A DNA stretch of 64,000 nucleotides from Candidatus Marispirochaeta associata (GCA_001749745.1 JWTM01000418.1:229089-293088), one strand, 5' to 3'; counted from the first letter of the stretch, positions 1-8,813 are shown. Notes: a model not told the origin generated them from the sequence alone. A program made the numbers and translations.

Positions 1-53
1 TCAGCCGCGGTGAATTGAGCAAACCCATCGATATCTTCGATCTCCTGCTGCAT
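1..53 (-). CDS. possible 5' end of a minus-strand gene (partial)
   Basis: An ATG at 53 on the minus strand is preceded by a GGAG Shine-Dalgarno-like stretch four bases upstream and stays open to the window edge (starts MQQEIEDIDGFAQF). It would diverge from the motility gene at 163. Only 17 codons are visible, so no function can be given. The alternative is the 3' end of a plus-strand gene that stops at 120-122 and ends in a hydrophobic stretch (LLAVKVIRDAVLGRFGG). I prefer the minus-strand reading because of its ribosome-binding site, but only weakly. Confidence 0.3.
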   Translation of the reverse strand, partial: MQQEIEDIDGFAQFTAA

Positions 54-150
54 AGTACTCCGATAATCCTATTGGCGGTAAAGGTGATCAGGGATGCGGT
101 TCTTGGGCGCTTCGGCGGATAAAGTAATCGCTTTTTCTCATTTTTTTGAT

Positions 151-156
151 TATAAT
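151..156 (+). promoter_or_regulatory. -10 element of yjfB-like gene (leaderless candidate)
   Basis: A perfect TATAAT at 151-156 ends six bases before the ATG at 163, and no Shine-Dalgarno sequence lies between them. Transcription would be expected to start at or next to the A of the ATG, giving a leaderless message. No convincing -35 element is seen; the upstream stretch is T-rich. Confidence 0.5.
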
Positions 157-162
157 TAGCCC

Positions 163-348
163 ATGAACATCGAAGGAATATCAGTCGGCATCAGCCAGGC
201 GCAGGTACAAGCGGAAGCGGGGATGAAGGTCCAGAAGATGGCCCAGGACGGCATGGAACTCCAGGGCGAAGCGGTGCAGCAGCTCATCGCCAGCGCGGAG
301 ATACCGGTCGACCCCATGCTGGGCCAGCAGATAGACATTCAAGCTTAA
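163..348 (+). CDS. YjfB-family putative motility protein
   Basis: This 61-residue protein resembles the YjfB/putative motility family. It begins MNIEGISVGISQAQVQ and has the family's Gln/Met-rich amphipathic helix (KVQKMAQDGMELQG) and a short C-terminal tail with Pro-Val-Asp-Pro. Family members are small, occur in flagellated bacteria and lack a defined biochemical role; they are associated with motility regulons by name and occurrence. It stands alone on the plus strand, about 110 bases before the arsR gene. The start is fixed by a TATAAT box six bases upstream, without a ribosome-binding site, so translation may be leaderless. Reading frames on the opposite strand here are shadows. Confidence 0.75.
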   Translation: MNIEGISVGISQAQVQAEAGMKVQKMAQDGMELQGEAVQQLIASAEIPVDPMLGQQIDIQA

Positions 349-423
349 GCACTTGGCCTTCAAGTAGTCTTCATCCGACATAGATTCTATATCAGTTAAG
401 CCCCCCGTATGGGGGCTCTTTAC

Positions 424-452
424 TTGACATTATTTAGCTATTTTGCTAATTA
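424..452 (+). promoter_or_regulatory. arsR operon promoter with operator-like inverted repeat
   Basis: TTGACA at 424-429 and TAATTA at 447-452 are separated by 17 bases, close to a sigma-70 consensus promoter. An inverted repeat TTAGC-TATTTT-GCTAA fills 434-449, within the spacer and -10 box, where a bound ArsR repressor would exclude RNA polymerase. The -10 ends seven bases before ATG 460. Confidence 0.65.
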
Positions 453-459
453 TCTAATT

Positions 460-798
460 ATGAAAACAGAGAGCTGCAGTTGCGGCATAAGCAGCCCGGC
501 GCAGAGTCGGGTAGAGATGAACCAGGAGCTCGCCGCATCGGAGGCGCAGGTCTTCAAGGCCTTGGGACATCCGAGCCGGATAATCCTCCTGGATGCGCTT
601 AAAAACGGCGAACGCTGCGTCTGCGAGCTTGCCGATCTCGTACCGGGACAGCTGCCTACCGTAAGCCGCCACCTGGCCCTCTTGAAGAGCGCCGGGATCG
701 TTAGCGACCGCAAACAGGGACAAAACGTCTACTACCGACTTACCCTCACCTGCGTCAGTGAGTTCATCGCCTGTATAGCTACTAAATTAGGAGAATAG
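460..798 (+). CDS. ArsR-family metal(loid)-responsive repressor
   Basis: A 112-residue winged-helix protein. The core runs from about residue 28 (FKALGHPSRIILLDAL) through the recognition helix (QLPTVSRHLALLKSAGI) to the wing (RKQGQNVYYRL). Cys-Val-Cys at residues 53-55, within ERCVCEL, is the classical thiol site of arsenite- and cadmium-sensing ArsR/SmtB proteins. A second Cys-Ser-Cys at residues 6-8 could add ligands. It heads an operon with a permease (five bases downstream) and a thioredoxin-like protein, and probably represses it through the inverted repeat in the promoter. ATG 460 was chosen because it lies just after the -10 box; ATG 517 is an alternative, and an upstream in-frame ATG at 409 would lie before the promoter. 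Confidence 0.85.
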   Translation: MKTESCSCGISSPAQSRVEMNQELAASEAQVFKALGHPSRIILLDALKNGERCVCELADLVPGQLPTVSRHLALLKSAGIVSDRKQGQNVYYRLTLTCVSEFIACIATKLGE

Positions 799-803
799 TC
801 TCG

Positions 804-1808
804 ATGCTCTCAATCTTTACTCTTCTTGCGGATTTTCTCGTCTATTCCCTGGCGGGTCTCGATCCTTCAGCCAGATTTGCTTCAAGCCTCCACTTCTTCA
901 TCGAGGATGTAAGCAAGATCTTTTTCCTAGTCACGGTAATGATCTATCTCATAGCCTTGCTCCGGGCCGGTATGGATACGGAGAAGGTCCGGAATTATCT
1001 CTCCGGGAAGACAAGGCTCTTCGGCTACCTGACAGCTTCCGGTTTGGGAGCGGTAACCCCCTTCTGCTCCTGTTCGAGCATTCCCCTCTTCCTCGGATTC
1101 ACCCAGGCCAGAATTCCCCTGGGAATAACCATGGCCTTTCTTATCACCTCTCCCATCGTCAACGAGGTGGCGCTGGTGCTCTTGGGCGGAATTCTCGGCC
1201 TGCGCTTTATGCTGATCTATCTCGCAATCGGCCTGGGTGCGGGGATCATCGGCGGTTTTTTTCTGGATGCCATCAAAGCCGAGCGCTATCTAACCCCCCT
1301 GGTCTCCCAGGTAAAGGCAGCCTCACCGGTAAGCGCTCCAACCTGCGACTGTGAGTCGGAATCCGCGCAGGTGGCCACTGCAACCCGCATCGGCCTATCC
1401 GAGCGGCACGCCTTCGCCAAGCAGGAACTGAAGGAGATCCTTGGGCGCATCTGGAAATGGGTCTTTATCGGCATCGGGGCCGGGGCCCTGCTGCACGGCT
1501 ATGTGCCGGAGGAGTTTATCACCAGCCACCTCGGATCGGGAAGCTGGTGGAGCGTTCCCGCTGCGGTTCTATTGGGGATCCCTCTCTATTCGAACGCCTC
1601 GGGGATGATCCCGGTGGCCGAGAGTCTCTTGGGGAAGGGCTTGCCGGTGGGAACCACCCTGGCCTTTATGATGAGTACCGTAGCCGCCAGTTTTCCGGAG
1701 TTTATGCTCTTGAAACAGGTCATGAAGCCCCGGCTTCTGGGAATTTTCTTCGTAATGCTGTTGGTCTTCTTTACCGTGGCCGGCTGGATTTTAAATATTA
1801 TTTACTAG
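804..1808 (+). CDS. ArsP/DUF318-type permease
   Basis: A 334-residue integral membrane protein of the permease family PF03773 (formerly DUF318), which includes the organoarsenical exporter ArsP. The hallmark TPFCSCSS motif is at residues 85-92, at the end of a glycine-rich helix, and a related segment (PLYSNASGMIPV) recurs in the second half, so the fold is a two-repeat one. A Cys-Asp-Cys pair at about 181-183 lies in the central soluble loop and could bind a thiophilic metal. The substrate is probably an arsenical or another thiophilic species, inferred from the ArsR repressor just upstream and the thioredoxin-like protein 15 bases downstream. AGGAGA lies about ten bases before the ATG. Confidence 0.85.
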   Translation: MLSIFTLLADFLVYSLAGLDPSARFASSLHFFIEDVSKIFFLVTVMIYLIALLRAGMDTEKVRNYLSGKTRLFGYLTASGLGAVTPFCSCSSIPLFLGFTQARIPLGITMAFLITSPIVNEVALVLLGGILGLRFMLIYLAIGLGAGIIGGFFLDAIKAERYLTPLVSQVKAASPVSAPTCDCESESAQVATATRIGLSERHAFAKQELKEILGRIWKWVFIGIGAGALLHGYVPEEFITSHLGSGSWWSVPAAVLLGIPLYSNASGMIPVAESLLGKGLPVGTTLAFMMSTVAASFPEFMLLKQVMKPRLLGIFFVMLLVFFTVAGWILNIIY

Positions 1809-1823
1809 TAAGGAGTATGAGTT

Positions 1824-2054
1824 ATGAAGATTCAGATTCTCGGGGGCGGATGCCCCAACTGCGAGAAACTGGCGGAGAATGCCAAGAGCGCCGCCGGAAA
1901 TCTCAAGCTTGATTTTGAGCTGGAGAAGATTACCGATTATGCACAGATCGCCGCCATGGGGGTGATGAACACCCCTGCATTGGCCGTTGACGGGAAGGTG
2001 CTCCACTCGGGTAGCGTCGCCAGCGCCGAGGAGTGCGAGAAGCTTCTCTCCTAG
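1824..2054 (+). CDS. small thioredoxin-fold protein (redox-active disulfide family)
   Basis: A 76-residue protein of the MTH895-like 'redox-active disulfide protein 2' type. The active-site motif CPNC is at residues 10-13, directly after the first beta strand (MKIQILGGGC), and the cis-proline segment (NTPALAVDGK) lies near residue 52. It is a minimal thioredoxin fold without the extra N-terminal elements of TrxA. As the third gene of the arsR-permease operon it may keep the permease cysteines or the metalloid substrate reduced; that is inferred from position. GGAG lies a few bases upstream of the ATG. The gene ends just before a bidirectional terminator. Confidence 0.85.
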   Translation: MKIQILGGGCPNCEKLAENAKSAAGNLKLDFELEKITDYAQIAAMGVMNTPALAVDGKVLHSGSVASAEECEKLLS

Positions 2055-2065
2055 GACTCAAGCCT

Positions 2066-2107
2066 AAAAAGAGACCCGGCAGCCGTTACGGACAGCCGGG
2101 TCTTTTT
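2066..2107. terminator. bidirectional rho-independent terminator
   Basis: A nine-base-pair stem AGACCCGGC (2072-2080) / GCCGGGTCT (2095-2103) is flanked by an A run on the left and a T run on the right. It can end both the plus-strand arsR operon and the minus-strand hexuronate operon, which converge here. Confidence 0.9.
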
Positions 2108-2121
2108 ACTAGAATGACCTA

Positions 2122-3363
2122 TTAAAAAACGCGCTTGATATGCCGCTCTAAGAGATTCTCGCAAACATGTTTAGCGACCACATCTTCGTATTTTTTGAGG
2201 GCGTCGATGTAACGTTCGCCCATCTGGGCGGCCACCTTGTAGCCCACATGTAAGAGCTGCCGGAAGTGCAGATTGTAGGCCGGCTCACTCTGATCGTGGC
2301 GCAAGACCTTGGCGAAGGTCTCGCCGCTCCAGCTATCTACCTCGTCCGGGGAGGGGAGCTTGGCTGTATCGATATCGATCACCGCCGCGTAGGGTCCCAC
2401 CAGATCGTCGTACTTCTTCAAGGCCGTCCGGTAGACCTCCCGGGCGATATCCAAGCCGTCTCCGCCGGCTTCCGCCAGACCGATCAGCTCCTCGAGCCAG
2501 GTGGTGCCCGCGGTCTTCAAGTGCAGACCGGCGTCGTGCTTGCGGATCGCCGCCCGAATTCCCGGATAGATGGAGAACTTATCGCTCCCCGAATGAACCG
2601 AGAGCTTCAGGTTCTCCGGCAGACCGAACTCCTTAACCGCATAGGCGATGACGCAGATATCCTCGTCGAACTCCTTGTTGAACTGCTCTACATCGCCCAC
2701 ATAATCGACGCCTTTATTGAAGCGGCCGGTGAACTTGGGAGCGATCGTCTGGGCGGGAATCCCCTCGTCGGCTATCGCCGCCAGGATGAAGAGGAGTTCC
2801 TCCGGAGTCTGGGGCAGATCGGTCTCGTCCATAGAGACCTCGGCTACGAAGTTTCCTTCCCCCTTCTTGGTCAGTATATGGCGGTAGATCTTCCCCGCCT
2901 CCTGTACCGCTAATAGATACTTCTCGGCAATGGTCCGGATCTTGGCCTCGGTGATCTCCAGTGGCGCATCGATCCCGGGAATAGAGAGGGAACCTGCGTA
3001 GGAGGCGTACTTCTTCACGAATGCCGCAATAGAATCGCCGTCCGCCGCCTGGCCGGTAAAGTCGGCCACGTCCAGGGTGTAGAAGTCGGAGGCATCGAGG
3101 AAGATATCCACATTTCCGAGGCCGATGTGGTCGGCGTCGACATAGTAGGCCCCTGTCCAGCCCTTGGCCGCGGTGGCTTCATCGGCCTCCCTTCGGACCA
3201 GATTCGGATCGGTTCCGATAATCGAGTGCTCCCGATGACTCTTGTTCCAGACGGGAGTCACATCGATCCCCTCTTTCTTGGCTTGAATGAAGGCTTCCAG
3301 CTGCGCCCTCCCTTGATGGGTAAAACGGTCGCCGCAGCCCATGGTGTATTTCTCTAGTTTCAT
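2122..3363 (-). CDS. uxaE: tagaturonate/fructuronate epimerase
   Basis: A 413-residue protein that looks like UxaE, the tagaturonate epimerase that interconverts D-tagaturonate and D-fructuronate by C4 epimerisation. The N-terminal signature ([18 protein letters not shown]), the [10 protein letters not shown] segment and the late [11 protein letters not shown] and [14 protein letters not shown] segments fit that TIM-barrel family. Several conserved His and Asp residues lie in these segments. It is the last gene of the deoR-pfp-SDR-uxaC-uxaE operon and overlaps uxaC by ATGA. Together with UxaC and the SDR reductase it lets galacturonate enter the fructuronate branch without UxaA/UxaB. Transcription ends at the hairpin at 2066-2107. 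Confidence 0.85.
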   Translation of the reverse strand: MKLEKYTMGCGDRFTHQGRAQLEAFIQAKKEGIDVTPVWNKSHREHSIIGTDPNLVRREADEATAAKGWTGAYYVDADHIGLGNVDIFLDASDFYTLDVADFTGQAADGDSIAAFVKKYASYAGSLSIPGIDAPLEITEAKIRTIAEKYLLAVQEAGKIYRHILTKKGEGNFVAEVSMDETDLPQTPEELLFILAAIADEGIPAQTIAPKFTGRFNKGVDYVGDVEQFNKEFDEDICVIAYAVKEFGLPENLKLSVHSGSDKFSIYPGIRAAIRKHDAGLHLKTAGTTWLEELIGLAEAGGDGLDIAREVYRTALKKYDDLVGPYAAVIDIDTAKLPSPDEVDSWSGETFAKVLRHDQSEPAYNLHFRQLLHVGYKVAAQMGERYIDALKKYEDVVAKHVCENLLERHIKRVF

Positions 3364-4772
3364 AGCTCTATCCCAAAATAATCCTTCGCGTTATTGAAGC
3401 TGATGTCGGCCACCATGCTTCCCAAGAGGTCGTAGTCTCGAGGGGCCTCCCCATCCTCGACCCAGGTACCGATTATATTGCACAGAATGCGCCGGAAGTA
3501 GTCGTGCCGCGGATAGGAGAGGAAACTTCTCGAGTCGGTCAGCATGCCGACGAAACGGCTCAAGAGTCCCAGGTTGGCCAGGGTAGTCATCTGGCGGATC
3601 ATGCCGTCCTTCTGATCATTGAACCACCAGCCGGAGCCGAACTGCATCTTTCCGGGCACCGAGCCGTCCTGAAAGTTGCCGATCATGGTTCCCAGGACAT
3701 CATTGTCGTTGGGGTTCAGGGTATAAAGGATTGTTTTCGGCAGTTCGTTGCTCACATCCAGAGCATCGAGCAGCCGGCTCAGAGGCGCGGCGACCTCGCC
3801 GTCGGCGATTGAGTCGAATCCGGTATCCGGTCCCAACTCGGCAAAGAGGCGGCTGTTGTTGTTCCGCAGAGCCCCGATATGGAGCTGCATTACCCAGCCC
3901 CGTTTAGCGTTCAGCCGGCCGAAGTGGAGCATCAGAGCGGTCTTGAACTTGTCGACCTCATCCGGCGCGGCCTCGCCGCCGGCTTTCACTTTGGAGAAGA
4001 TAGCCTTCAGTTCCGCCTCCCCCGCCGGGGCGTAGACCGGAACGGTGAGGGCATGATCAGAGAGGCGTCCGCCGATGGAGTGGAAGAACTGATGCCGCTT
4101 ATCCAGGGCAATGAGAAGATCTTCAAATCCTGCGATACTAAGTCCCGCCGCTTCACCCAGTTTTTCGAGATAGTCGATCCAGGTGCGCCCCCCTTCGATG
4201 GCCATGGCCTTATCGGGGCGGAAGGTGGGTAAGACCTTGATGCCGAAGCCGGCATCCCCGGCAATCGCCGAATGGTGCTCCAGGTTATCCGCCGGATCGT
4301 CGGTGGTGCAGACCGCCTTAACACGAAACTCTTCCATCAAGGCCCGTGTACTGAAGGCGTCCTGCTGAAGCTTCTCATTCGCGCTTTTATAGATCCCCTC
4401 GGCCGTATCGGGATTCAGCACCTTTCCGCTGATTCCGAAGGGGCGTTTAAGCTCCATGTGCGTCCAGTGGTAGAGGGGGTTCCCGATGGTCTTGGGAACA
4501 GTCTCCGCCCAGGCGGCAAACTTCTCCCAGTCACTGGCATCGCCGGTGCAGAGCCGTTCAGCCACGCCGTTGGAGCGCATCGCCCGCCATTTGTAGTGAT
4601 CCCCGTAGAGCCAGATCTGGGTCAGGTTCTCGAATTTGACGTTCTCGGCAATATGTGCCGGGGGCAGGTGACAGTGGTAGTCGAAGATCGGCATTCCGGC
4701 GGCATATTCATGATAGAGAACCTTGGCCGCCTCGTTCTGCAGCATAAAGTCGTCGTCTAAAAACTGCTTCAT
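3360..4772 (-). CDS. uxaC: uronate isomerase
   Basis: Glucuronate/galacturonate isomerase of the amidohydrolase superfamily, 470 residues, the family's usual length. The metal-binding HxH motif (DYHCHL, H33 and H35) is at the end of the first barrel strand, and the [30 protein letters not shown] and WVEDGEAP segments are typical of UxaC. It converts D-glucuronate to D-fructuronate and D-galacturonate to D-tagaturonate in the cytoplasm. It is translationally coupled to uxaE by ATGA and follows the SDR gene by four bases. A GTG four codons upstream is an alternative start; ATG 4772 is preceded by AAGG. Confidence 0.92.
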   Translation of the reverse strand: MKQFLDDDFMLQNEAAKVLYHEYAAGMPIFDYHCHLPPAHIAENVKFENLTQIWLYGDHYKWRAMRSNGVAERLCTGDASDWEKFAAWAETVPKTIGNPLYHWTHMELKRPFGISGKVLNPDTAEGIYKSANEKLQQDAFSTRALMEEFRVKAVCTTDDPADNLEHHSAIAGDAGFGIKVLPTFRPDKAMAIEGGRTWIDYLEKLGEAAGLSIAGFEDLLIALDKRHQFFHSIGGRLSDHALTVPVYAPAGEAELKAIFSKVKAGGEAAPDEVDKFKTALMLHFGRLNAKRGWVMQLHIGALRNNNSRLFAELGPDTGFDSIADGEVAAPLSRLLDALDVSNELPKTILYTLNPNDNDVLGTMIGNFQDGSVPGKMQFGSGWWFNDQKDGMIRQMTTLANLGLLSRFVGMLTDSRSFLSYPRHDYFRRILCNIIGTWVEDGEAPRDYDLLGSMVADISFNNAKDYFGIEL

Positions 4773-4776
4773 CGCC

Positions 4777-5631
4777 TTACACACCTGAAAAAGCGGCGAA
4801 ACCGCCGTCCACGGGAATCACGGTACCGTTCACGAAGCTCGATGCCCGGGGGTCTACCAGAAAAAGAAGAGCCCCGATAAGTTCGTCCGGTTCGCCGAAA
4901 CGTCCCATGGGGGTGTTGGAGAGGATCTTGTCCGCCCGGGGCGTCCAGCTGCCGTCATCGTTCTTCAAGAGACCGCGGTTCTGATCGGTCAGGAAGAAGC
5001 CGGGAGCAATCGCATTGACCCGTACGCCGACCTGTGAGAAGTGCACCGCCAACCACTGGGTAAAGTTGGAGATCGCCGCCTTGGCGCCCGAGTAGGCGGG
5101 AATCTTGGTCAGAGGCGTGAAGGCGTTCATGGAGGAGATGTTGATGATGGTCCCCTCCCCCTTTTCGACCATCCCCTTGGTAAATGCCTGGGTCGGAAGC
5201 AGGGTGCCCAGAAAGTTGAGATTGAAGACAAACTCAACGCCCTTGGGATCGAGGTCGTAGAAGGTGGTCAGGCCTTCGACGGTCTTCCCTAAATCCTCTT
5301 TGAAGAGATACTCCTTACTGGTCGTGCCCTTGGGATGGTTCCCGCCGGCGCCGTTTATCAAGATCTCCGCCGGACCAAAGGCATCGCGTACCGCTTTTTC
5401 CGCCTCGGCCAGGCTCTCCAGCTCCAGCACATTGGCGGCCACCCCGATGGCTGTCCCGCCGGCGGCGGAAATCTGATCGGCCACCGCATCGGCCGCCTCT
5501 TTTCTCAGGTCGAGAATCGCCACCTTCGCCCCGCACTCGGCCAGAGCTTTGGAAAATGCGCCGCAGAGAACGCCGCCTCCGCCGGTTACCACGGCGGTTT
5601 TATCTTTCAGATCGATTGAAAAGGGAACCAT
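4777..5631 (-). CDS. SDR-family D-mannonate oxidoreductase (fructuronate reductase)
   Basis: A 284-residue short-chain dehydrogenase. The nucleotide-binding [10 protein letters not shown] motif is at residues 15-24, the NAG-type strand (LINGAGG) near 91-97, the catalytic Ser near 166-167, and Tyr180/Lys184 in YSGAK. A longer-than-usual insert around residues 101-130 is typical of the UxuB/YjmF group, which reduces D-fructuronate to D-mannonate with NADH. Between pfp and uxaC it completes the hexuronate-to-mannonate steps. AGGAGG precedes the ATG by six bases. It is not the long-chain UxuB of E. coli, so the symbol is left out. Confidence 0.82.
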   Translation of the reverse strand: MVPFSIDLKDKTAVVTGGGGVLCGAFSKALAECGAKVAILDLRKEAADAVADQISAAGGTAIGVAANVLELESLAEAEKAVRDAFGPAEILINGAGGNHPKGTTSKEYLFKEDLGKTVEGLTTFYDLDPKGVEFVFNLNFLGTLLPTQAFTKGMVEKGEGTIINISSMNAFTPLTKIPAYSGAKAAISNFTQWLAVHFSQVGVRVNAIAPGFFLTDQNRGLLKNDDGSWTPRADKILSNTPMGRFGEPDELIGALLFLVDPRASSFVNGTVIPVDGGFAAFSGV

Positions 5632-5652
5632 ACTATACCTCCTAATTTATAC

Positions 5653-6894
5653 TCAAATAAAATGCTTCTCGAACCTCACGAACTCCGGGAGACCGTCCTT
5701 AATACGGGTCTGGACCTCGCCCTGGATGAGGGGACGGGCGTAGTCGATAAACTCGTCGGTCACGAAGAAGCCGTCGTCGCTGATCCACTCTCGGGGAAAC
5801 ATCTTCTCATCGTTGGCCACGGCGGATAGATCGGCGGTTGCCGTCTCTATGCGGTAGGGATCATCGGAAACCCGCTTCAAGGTGACCATCTTGCCGTTTT
5901 CCCCGGCGAGGGCCAGCTCCACCGCCCGCTTACCGACCAGATAAGCCTCGTCCGAATCGGTTTGGGAGGCGAAGTGGATGCCGGTCCGCTGGATAGTCGA
6001 GGGCATGGCGAAACGGGCCTTAACCTTTACCTCGCCTTCTACCAGGGATTTGATATACTGGGCCGCCCCGCCGAGCTGGGTATGGCCGAAGGCGTCCTTG
6101 CCGAAATCACCCTTCTGTTCGGCGATGTAGCTCCCGTCGGCATTCTTGGTGCCCTCGGATACGACGATCACGCAGCGTTTGATAGTATCCAGATAGTGCT
6201 GCACCTTGGCCTTGAACTTCTCTTTATCGAAGGGAACCTCGGGCAGGAGAATGATGTGGGGCGCATCCTCATTGTTGCGCCGGGCGAGAGCGGTTCCGGC
6301 GGCGATCCAGCCGGCGTTCCGCCCCATCGCCTCGATTACATTCACAGTATCGGTGGTGTAGAGGGCCTCGGTATCCCTGCCCGCCTCCATTACCATGGTC
6401 GCCAGATATTTGATTACGCTCCCGAATCCGGGGGTGTGATCGGTATGAGCCAGATCGTTGTCGATCGTCTTCGGTACTCCCATGGCGACGAACTCGTAGC
6501 CCATCTTGGCGGCCAGTTTGTTAACCTGGTCGGCGGTATCCATCGAGTCGTTTCCGCCGATGTAGAAGAAGTAGCGGATATTGTGTTTCTTGAAGACATT
6601 GACGATCTTCTCGAAGTCCGCCTCGCTGCGCACCTTATAGCGGCAGGAACCCAGGGCCGATGCGGGCGAGCATCTGAGGCCTTCGATCTGGTCCGGATCC
6701 TCCCGGCCGAGGTCGAAGATCTCCTCGTTCAATACCCCTAAAATACCGTTGTAAGCGGCATAGACATGCTCTATCTCATCCCGTTTTAGGGCCTCTTGAA
6801 TAACGCCGCAGGCAGAGGCGTTTATAACCGCCGTCGGACCGCCGCTCTGGGCGACGATCGCATTGCCCCGTAAAATGTGTGCAGAATCCCCCAT
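5653..6894 (-). CDS. pfp: pyrophosphate-dependent 6-phosphofructokinase
   Basis: A 413-residue phosphofructokinase that phosphorylates fructose 6-phosphate in glycolysis. Two residues that separate PPi- from ATP-dependent enzymes are of the PPi type: Asp in GGNDS (113-117), where ATP enzymes have Gly, and Lys in PKTIDND (141-147). The N-terminal substrate loop (AQSGGPTAVINAS) is present. PPi enzymes are reversible and save ATP, which fits a fermenter. Its place between the deoR regulator (47 bases upstream) and the hexuronate genes (21 bases downstream) suggests regulation with uronate or pentose carbon flow. AAGGAG precedes the ATG by nine bases. Confidence 0.9.
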   Translation of the reverse strand: MGDSAHILRGNAIVAQSGGPTAVINASACGVIQEALKRDEIEHVYAAYNGILGVLNEEIFDLGREDPDQIEGLRCSPASALGSCRYKVRSEADFEKIVNVFKKHNIRYFFYIGGNDSMDTADQVNKLAAKMGYEFVAMGVPKTIDNDLAHTDHTPGFGSVIKYLATMVMEAGRDTEALYTTDTVNVIEAMGRNAGWIAAGTALARRNNEDAPHIILLPEVPFDKEKFKAKVQHYLDTIKRCVIVVSEGTKNADGSYIAEQKGDFGKDAFGHTQLGGAAQYIKSLVEGEVKVKARFAMPSTIQRTGIHFASQTDSDEAYLVGKRAVELALAGENGKMVTLKRVSDDPYRIETATADLSAVANDEKMFPREWISDDGFFVTDEFIDYARPLIQGEVQTRIKDGLPEFVRFEKHFI

Positions 6895-6941
6895 TCGCTT
6901 CTACTCCTTGTATTCTTAGATTATCTGGAAATGTGCCGCCT

Positions 6942-7697
6942 CTATTCGGCGAGCACGACCTCGATGCCCCGGGAGACTAACTCCTCGGCGGCGATGAAAT
7001 TCTTATCGCTGACCAATACGTCCACGTCTCCCGGCCGAGCAAAGATGGAGAAGGCGGAGAAGTCGAACTTGCTCGAATCGGCGAGCACCACCCTCCGTTC
7101 CGAAACCTTGAGGGCCTGCTGTTTGACCTGGGCCTCCAAGGTATTCTGGGAGGAGAATATACCCTTAGCGGAGAACCCGGTGGCCCCTAAAAAGGCGCTG
7201 CCGATTTGAAGCTCATTCAAATTCTCGATAGCCGTGGGTCCGAGGAAGCTGCCGGCCTCTTTATGATAGGCGCCGCCTACCGAAATCAGACTGATTCCGC
7301 TGCAATCGGCTAAGCGGGTCATCACATCGATGGAGTTGCTGACCACCCGTAAGGAGAGATCGGTCAGCTCCTCGGCGAAGAGCATGCAGGTGGACCCGGC
7401 GTCGATAAAGATCGTATCCCCTTCCCGCACCAGCTCCCGGGCCTTGGCTGCGATAGCTCGTTTGGCCTCCAGGTTTTCACCGCGACGAACGTTCATGGTG
7501 CGGCGAAAGCGACTGTCTTCGGCCAGTTCCGCCCCGCCCCGGGTTCGAATCAGAAAGCCCATCTCCTCCAGGGTGGTTAAATCCTTGCGGATCGTCACCT
7601 CCGAGACCTTCAGTCGATTGGTCAAATCAGCGACGTTTACGCTCCGCAGCCGGGAGAGGATCTTAAGAATTTCATCGTGCCGCCGGTTTGATGACAT
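6942..7697 (-). CDS. DeoR-family transcriptional regulator
   Basis: A 251-residue regulator with the DeoR layout: an N-terminal helix-turn-helix at about residues 18-52 (VNVADLTNRLKVSEVTIRKD) and a C-terminal sugar-phosphate-sensing isomerase-like domain (DTIFIDAGSTCMLFAEEL, near 95-112). It is the first gene of the operon pfp-SDR-uxaC-uxaE and diverges from the HAD-epimerase-gnd operon, so it probably controls both. Two CTTTCG repeats spaced exactly ten bases apart (7706-7711 and 7716-7721) lie between its own promoter and start codon and suit autoregulation, since several DeoR proteins of the AgaR type bind TTTCGTTT-like direct repeats. The ligand is unknown; a phosphorylated sugar acid is my guess. 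Confidence 0.88.
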   Translation of the reverse strand: MSSNRRHDEILKILSRLRSVNVADLTNRLKVSEVTIRKDLTTLEEMGFLIRTRGGAELAEDSRFRRTMNVRRGENLEAKRAIAAKARELVREGDTIFIDAGSTCMLFAEELTDLSLRVVSNSIDVMTRLADCSGISLISVGGAYHKEAGSFLGPTAIENLNELQIGSAFLGATGFSAKGIFSSQNTLEAQVKQQALKVSERRVVLADSSKFDFSAFSIFARPGDVDVLVSDKNFIAAEELVSRGIEVVLAE

Positions 7698-7903
7698 CTC
7701 AGTACCTTTCGTTTCCTTTCGCTTAACAGAGTATTACGCAATCTCTACCCTGTCAATGAAAAAATGTAAGGCCTTACAAAACTTGACGGCAGCGGAATTC
7801 CATGCTAAAAGTTTCGTAAGAGACCGTTTTGCGTAAGCTTGCAAAAGCTAAATATACTCACGCCCCGGTCCACACATGCTAAATGAGAGGAGAAGGAGCC
7901 CCT
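7698..7903. promoter_or_regulatory. divergent control region for the hexuronate operons
   Basis: On the minus strand, TTGACA (7756-7751) with a 17-base spacer to TACTCT (7733-7728) serves deoR. On the plus strand, TTGACG (7783-7788) with 17 bases to TAAAAG (7806-7811) serves the HAD operon. Operator-like sequences are CTTTCG direct repeats at 7706 and 7716, a perfect 14-base palindrome TGTAAGGCCTTACA at 7765-7778, and TTACGCAA / TTGCGTAA in opposite orientation about 90 bases apart, one in each promoter region. GTTTCGTAAG at 7811 and GTTTTGCGTAAG at 7826 form a further imperfect direct repeat. Confidence 0.6.
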
Positions 7904-8785
7904 ATGAGCAACCCCGTTCAGGAACTAAAGGACTTTGCCCCTAAGAAGGAGTATTTTATCGGTATAGATTCCGACGGATGCGCCTTCGACTCGATGGAGA
8001 TCAAGCACAAGGAGTGCTTCTGTCCCCAATTTATCAATCACTTCGGCCTCCAGCCGGTATCGAAGTATGCCCGGGAGGTCTGGGAGTTCGTTAACCTCTA
8101 CTCCAAAACCCGCGGCTGCAACCGCTTTCTGGCCATTCAGCATGCCGTTAAGCTCTTAGCAGAACGGCAGGAGGTGAAAGACCGGCACGCCGCGATTCCG
8201 GCTCTCAAGGAGATAGCCGCCTGGTGCGAACGAGAGACCAAACTCGGCAACCCGGCCCTGATAGCCGAAGTTGAGCGAAATTCCCTGCCGGAATTAAAGA
8301 TGGTGCTCGACTGGAGCCTGGAGGTAAACGAGGTGATCTCCAAGATCGTGCGCAATGTTCCGCCCTACCCCTATGTGGAGGAGAGTCTTAACAAAATGAC
8401 CGAGAAAGCGGATGCGATTGTCGTCAGCCAGACCCCTTTCGAGGCCCTCGACCGAGAGTGGAAGGAGCACGGCATCGACAAATATGTACGGCTCATCGCC
8501 GGTCAAGAGCGGGGAACCAAGAGCGAGCACATCGAGTTCGCCGCCGGCGGCAAGTATCCGACCGAGAAGATTCTGATGATCGGCGACGCTCCGGGGGACT
8601 ACAAGGCCGCGGCTCACAACGACGCCCTCTTCTACCCGATCAATCCCGGCCACGAAGAGGCGAGCTGGGAGCGCTTTTACAAGGAAGGAATAGACCGCTT
8701 CTTCGACGGCAGTTTCGCCGGGGAGTATCAGGCGGAACTCCTGCGGGAGTTCGAAGCCTACCTGCCGGAAAAACCGAGCTGGTAG
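7904..8785 (+). CDS. HAD-family hydrolase
   Basis: A 293-residue haloacid-dehalogenase superfamily protein, probably a phosphatase. Motif I is FIGIDSDG with the nucleophile Asp22 and Asp24, motif II is in VVSQTPFEAL, and the acidic motif IV is GDAPGDYKAA near residue 228. A large helical cap lies between motif I and motif II. It is the first gene of the plus-strand operon followed by a LarA-family epimerase and 6-phosphogluconate dehydrogenase, so a sugar-acid phosphate is a likely substrate, but this is inferred from position. ATG 7904 was chosen because GAGGAGAAGGAG lies directly upstream; an in-frame ATG at 7883 lacks this. Confidence 0.8.
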   Translation: MSNPVQELKDFAPKKEYFIGIDSDGCAFDSMEIKHKECFCPQFINHFGLQPVSKYAREVWEFVNLYSKTRGCNRFLAIQHAVKLLAERQEVKDRHAAIPALKEIAAWCERETKLGNPALIAEVERNSLPELKMVLDWSLEVNEVISKIVRNVPPYPYVEESLNKMTEKADAIVVSQTPFEALDREWKEHGIDKYVRLIAGQERGTKSEHIEFAAGGKYPTEKILMIGDAPGDYKAAAHNDALFYPINPGHEEASWERFYKEGIDRFFDGSFAGEYQAELLREFEAYLPEKPSW

Positions 8786-8813
8786 AATCTAAATCAGACG
8801 AGAGGAGGAGATT

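Noticed and set aside
3..122. Plus-strand C-terminal fragment ending at 120-122
   Set aside because: It is open and ends in a hydrophobic stretch, but the minus-strand start at 53 has a ribosome-binding site and fits better; kept only as an alternative.
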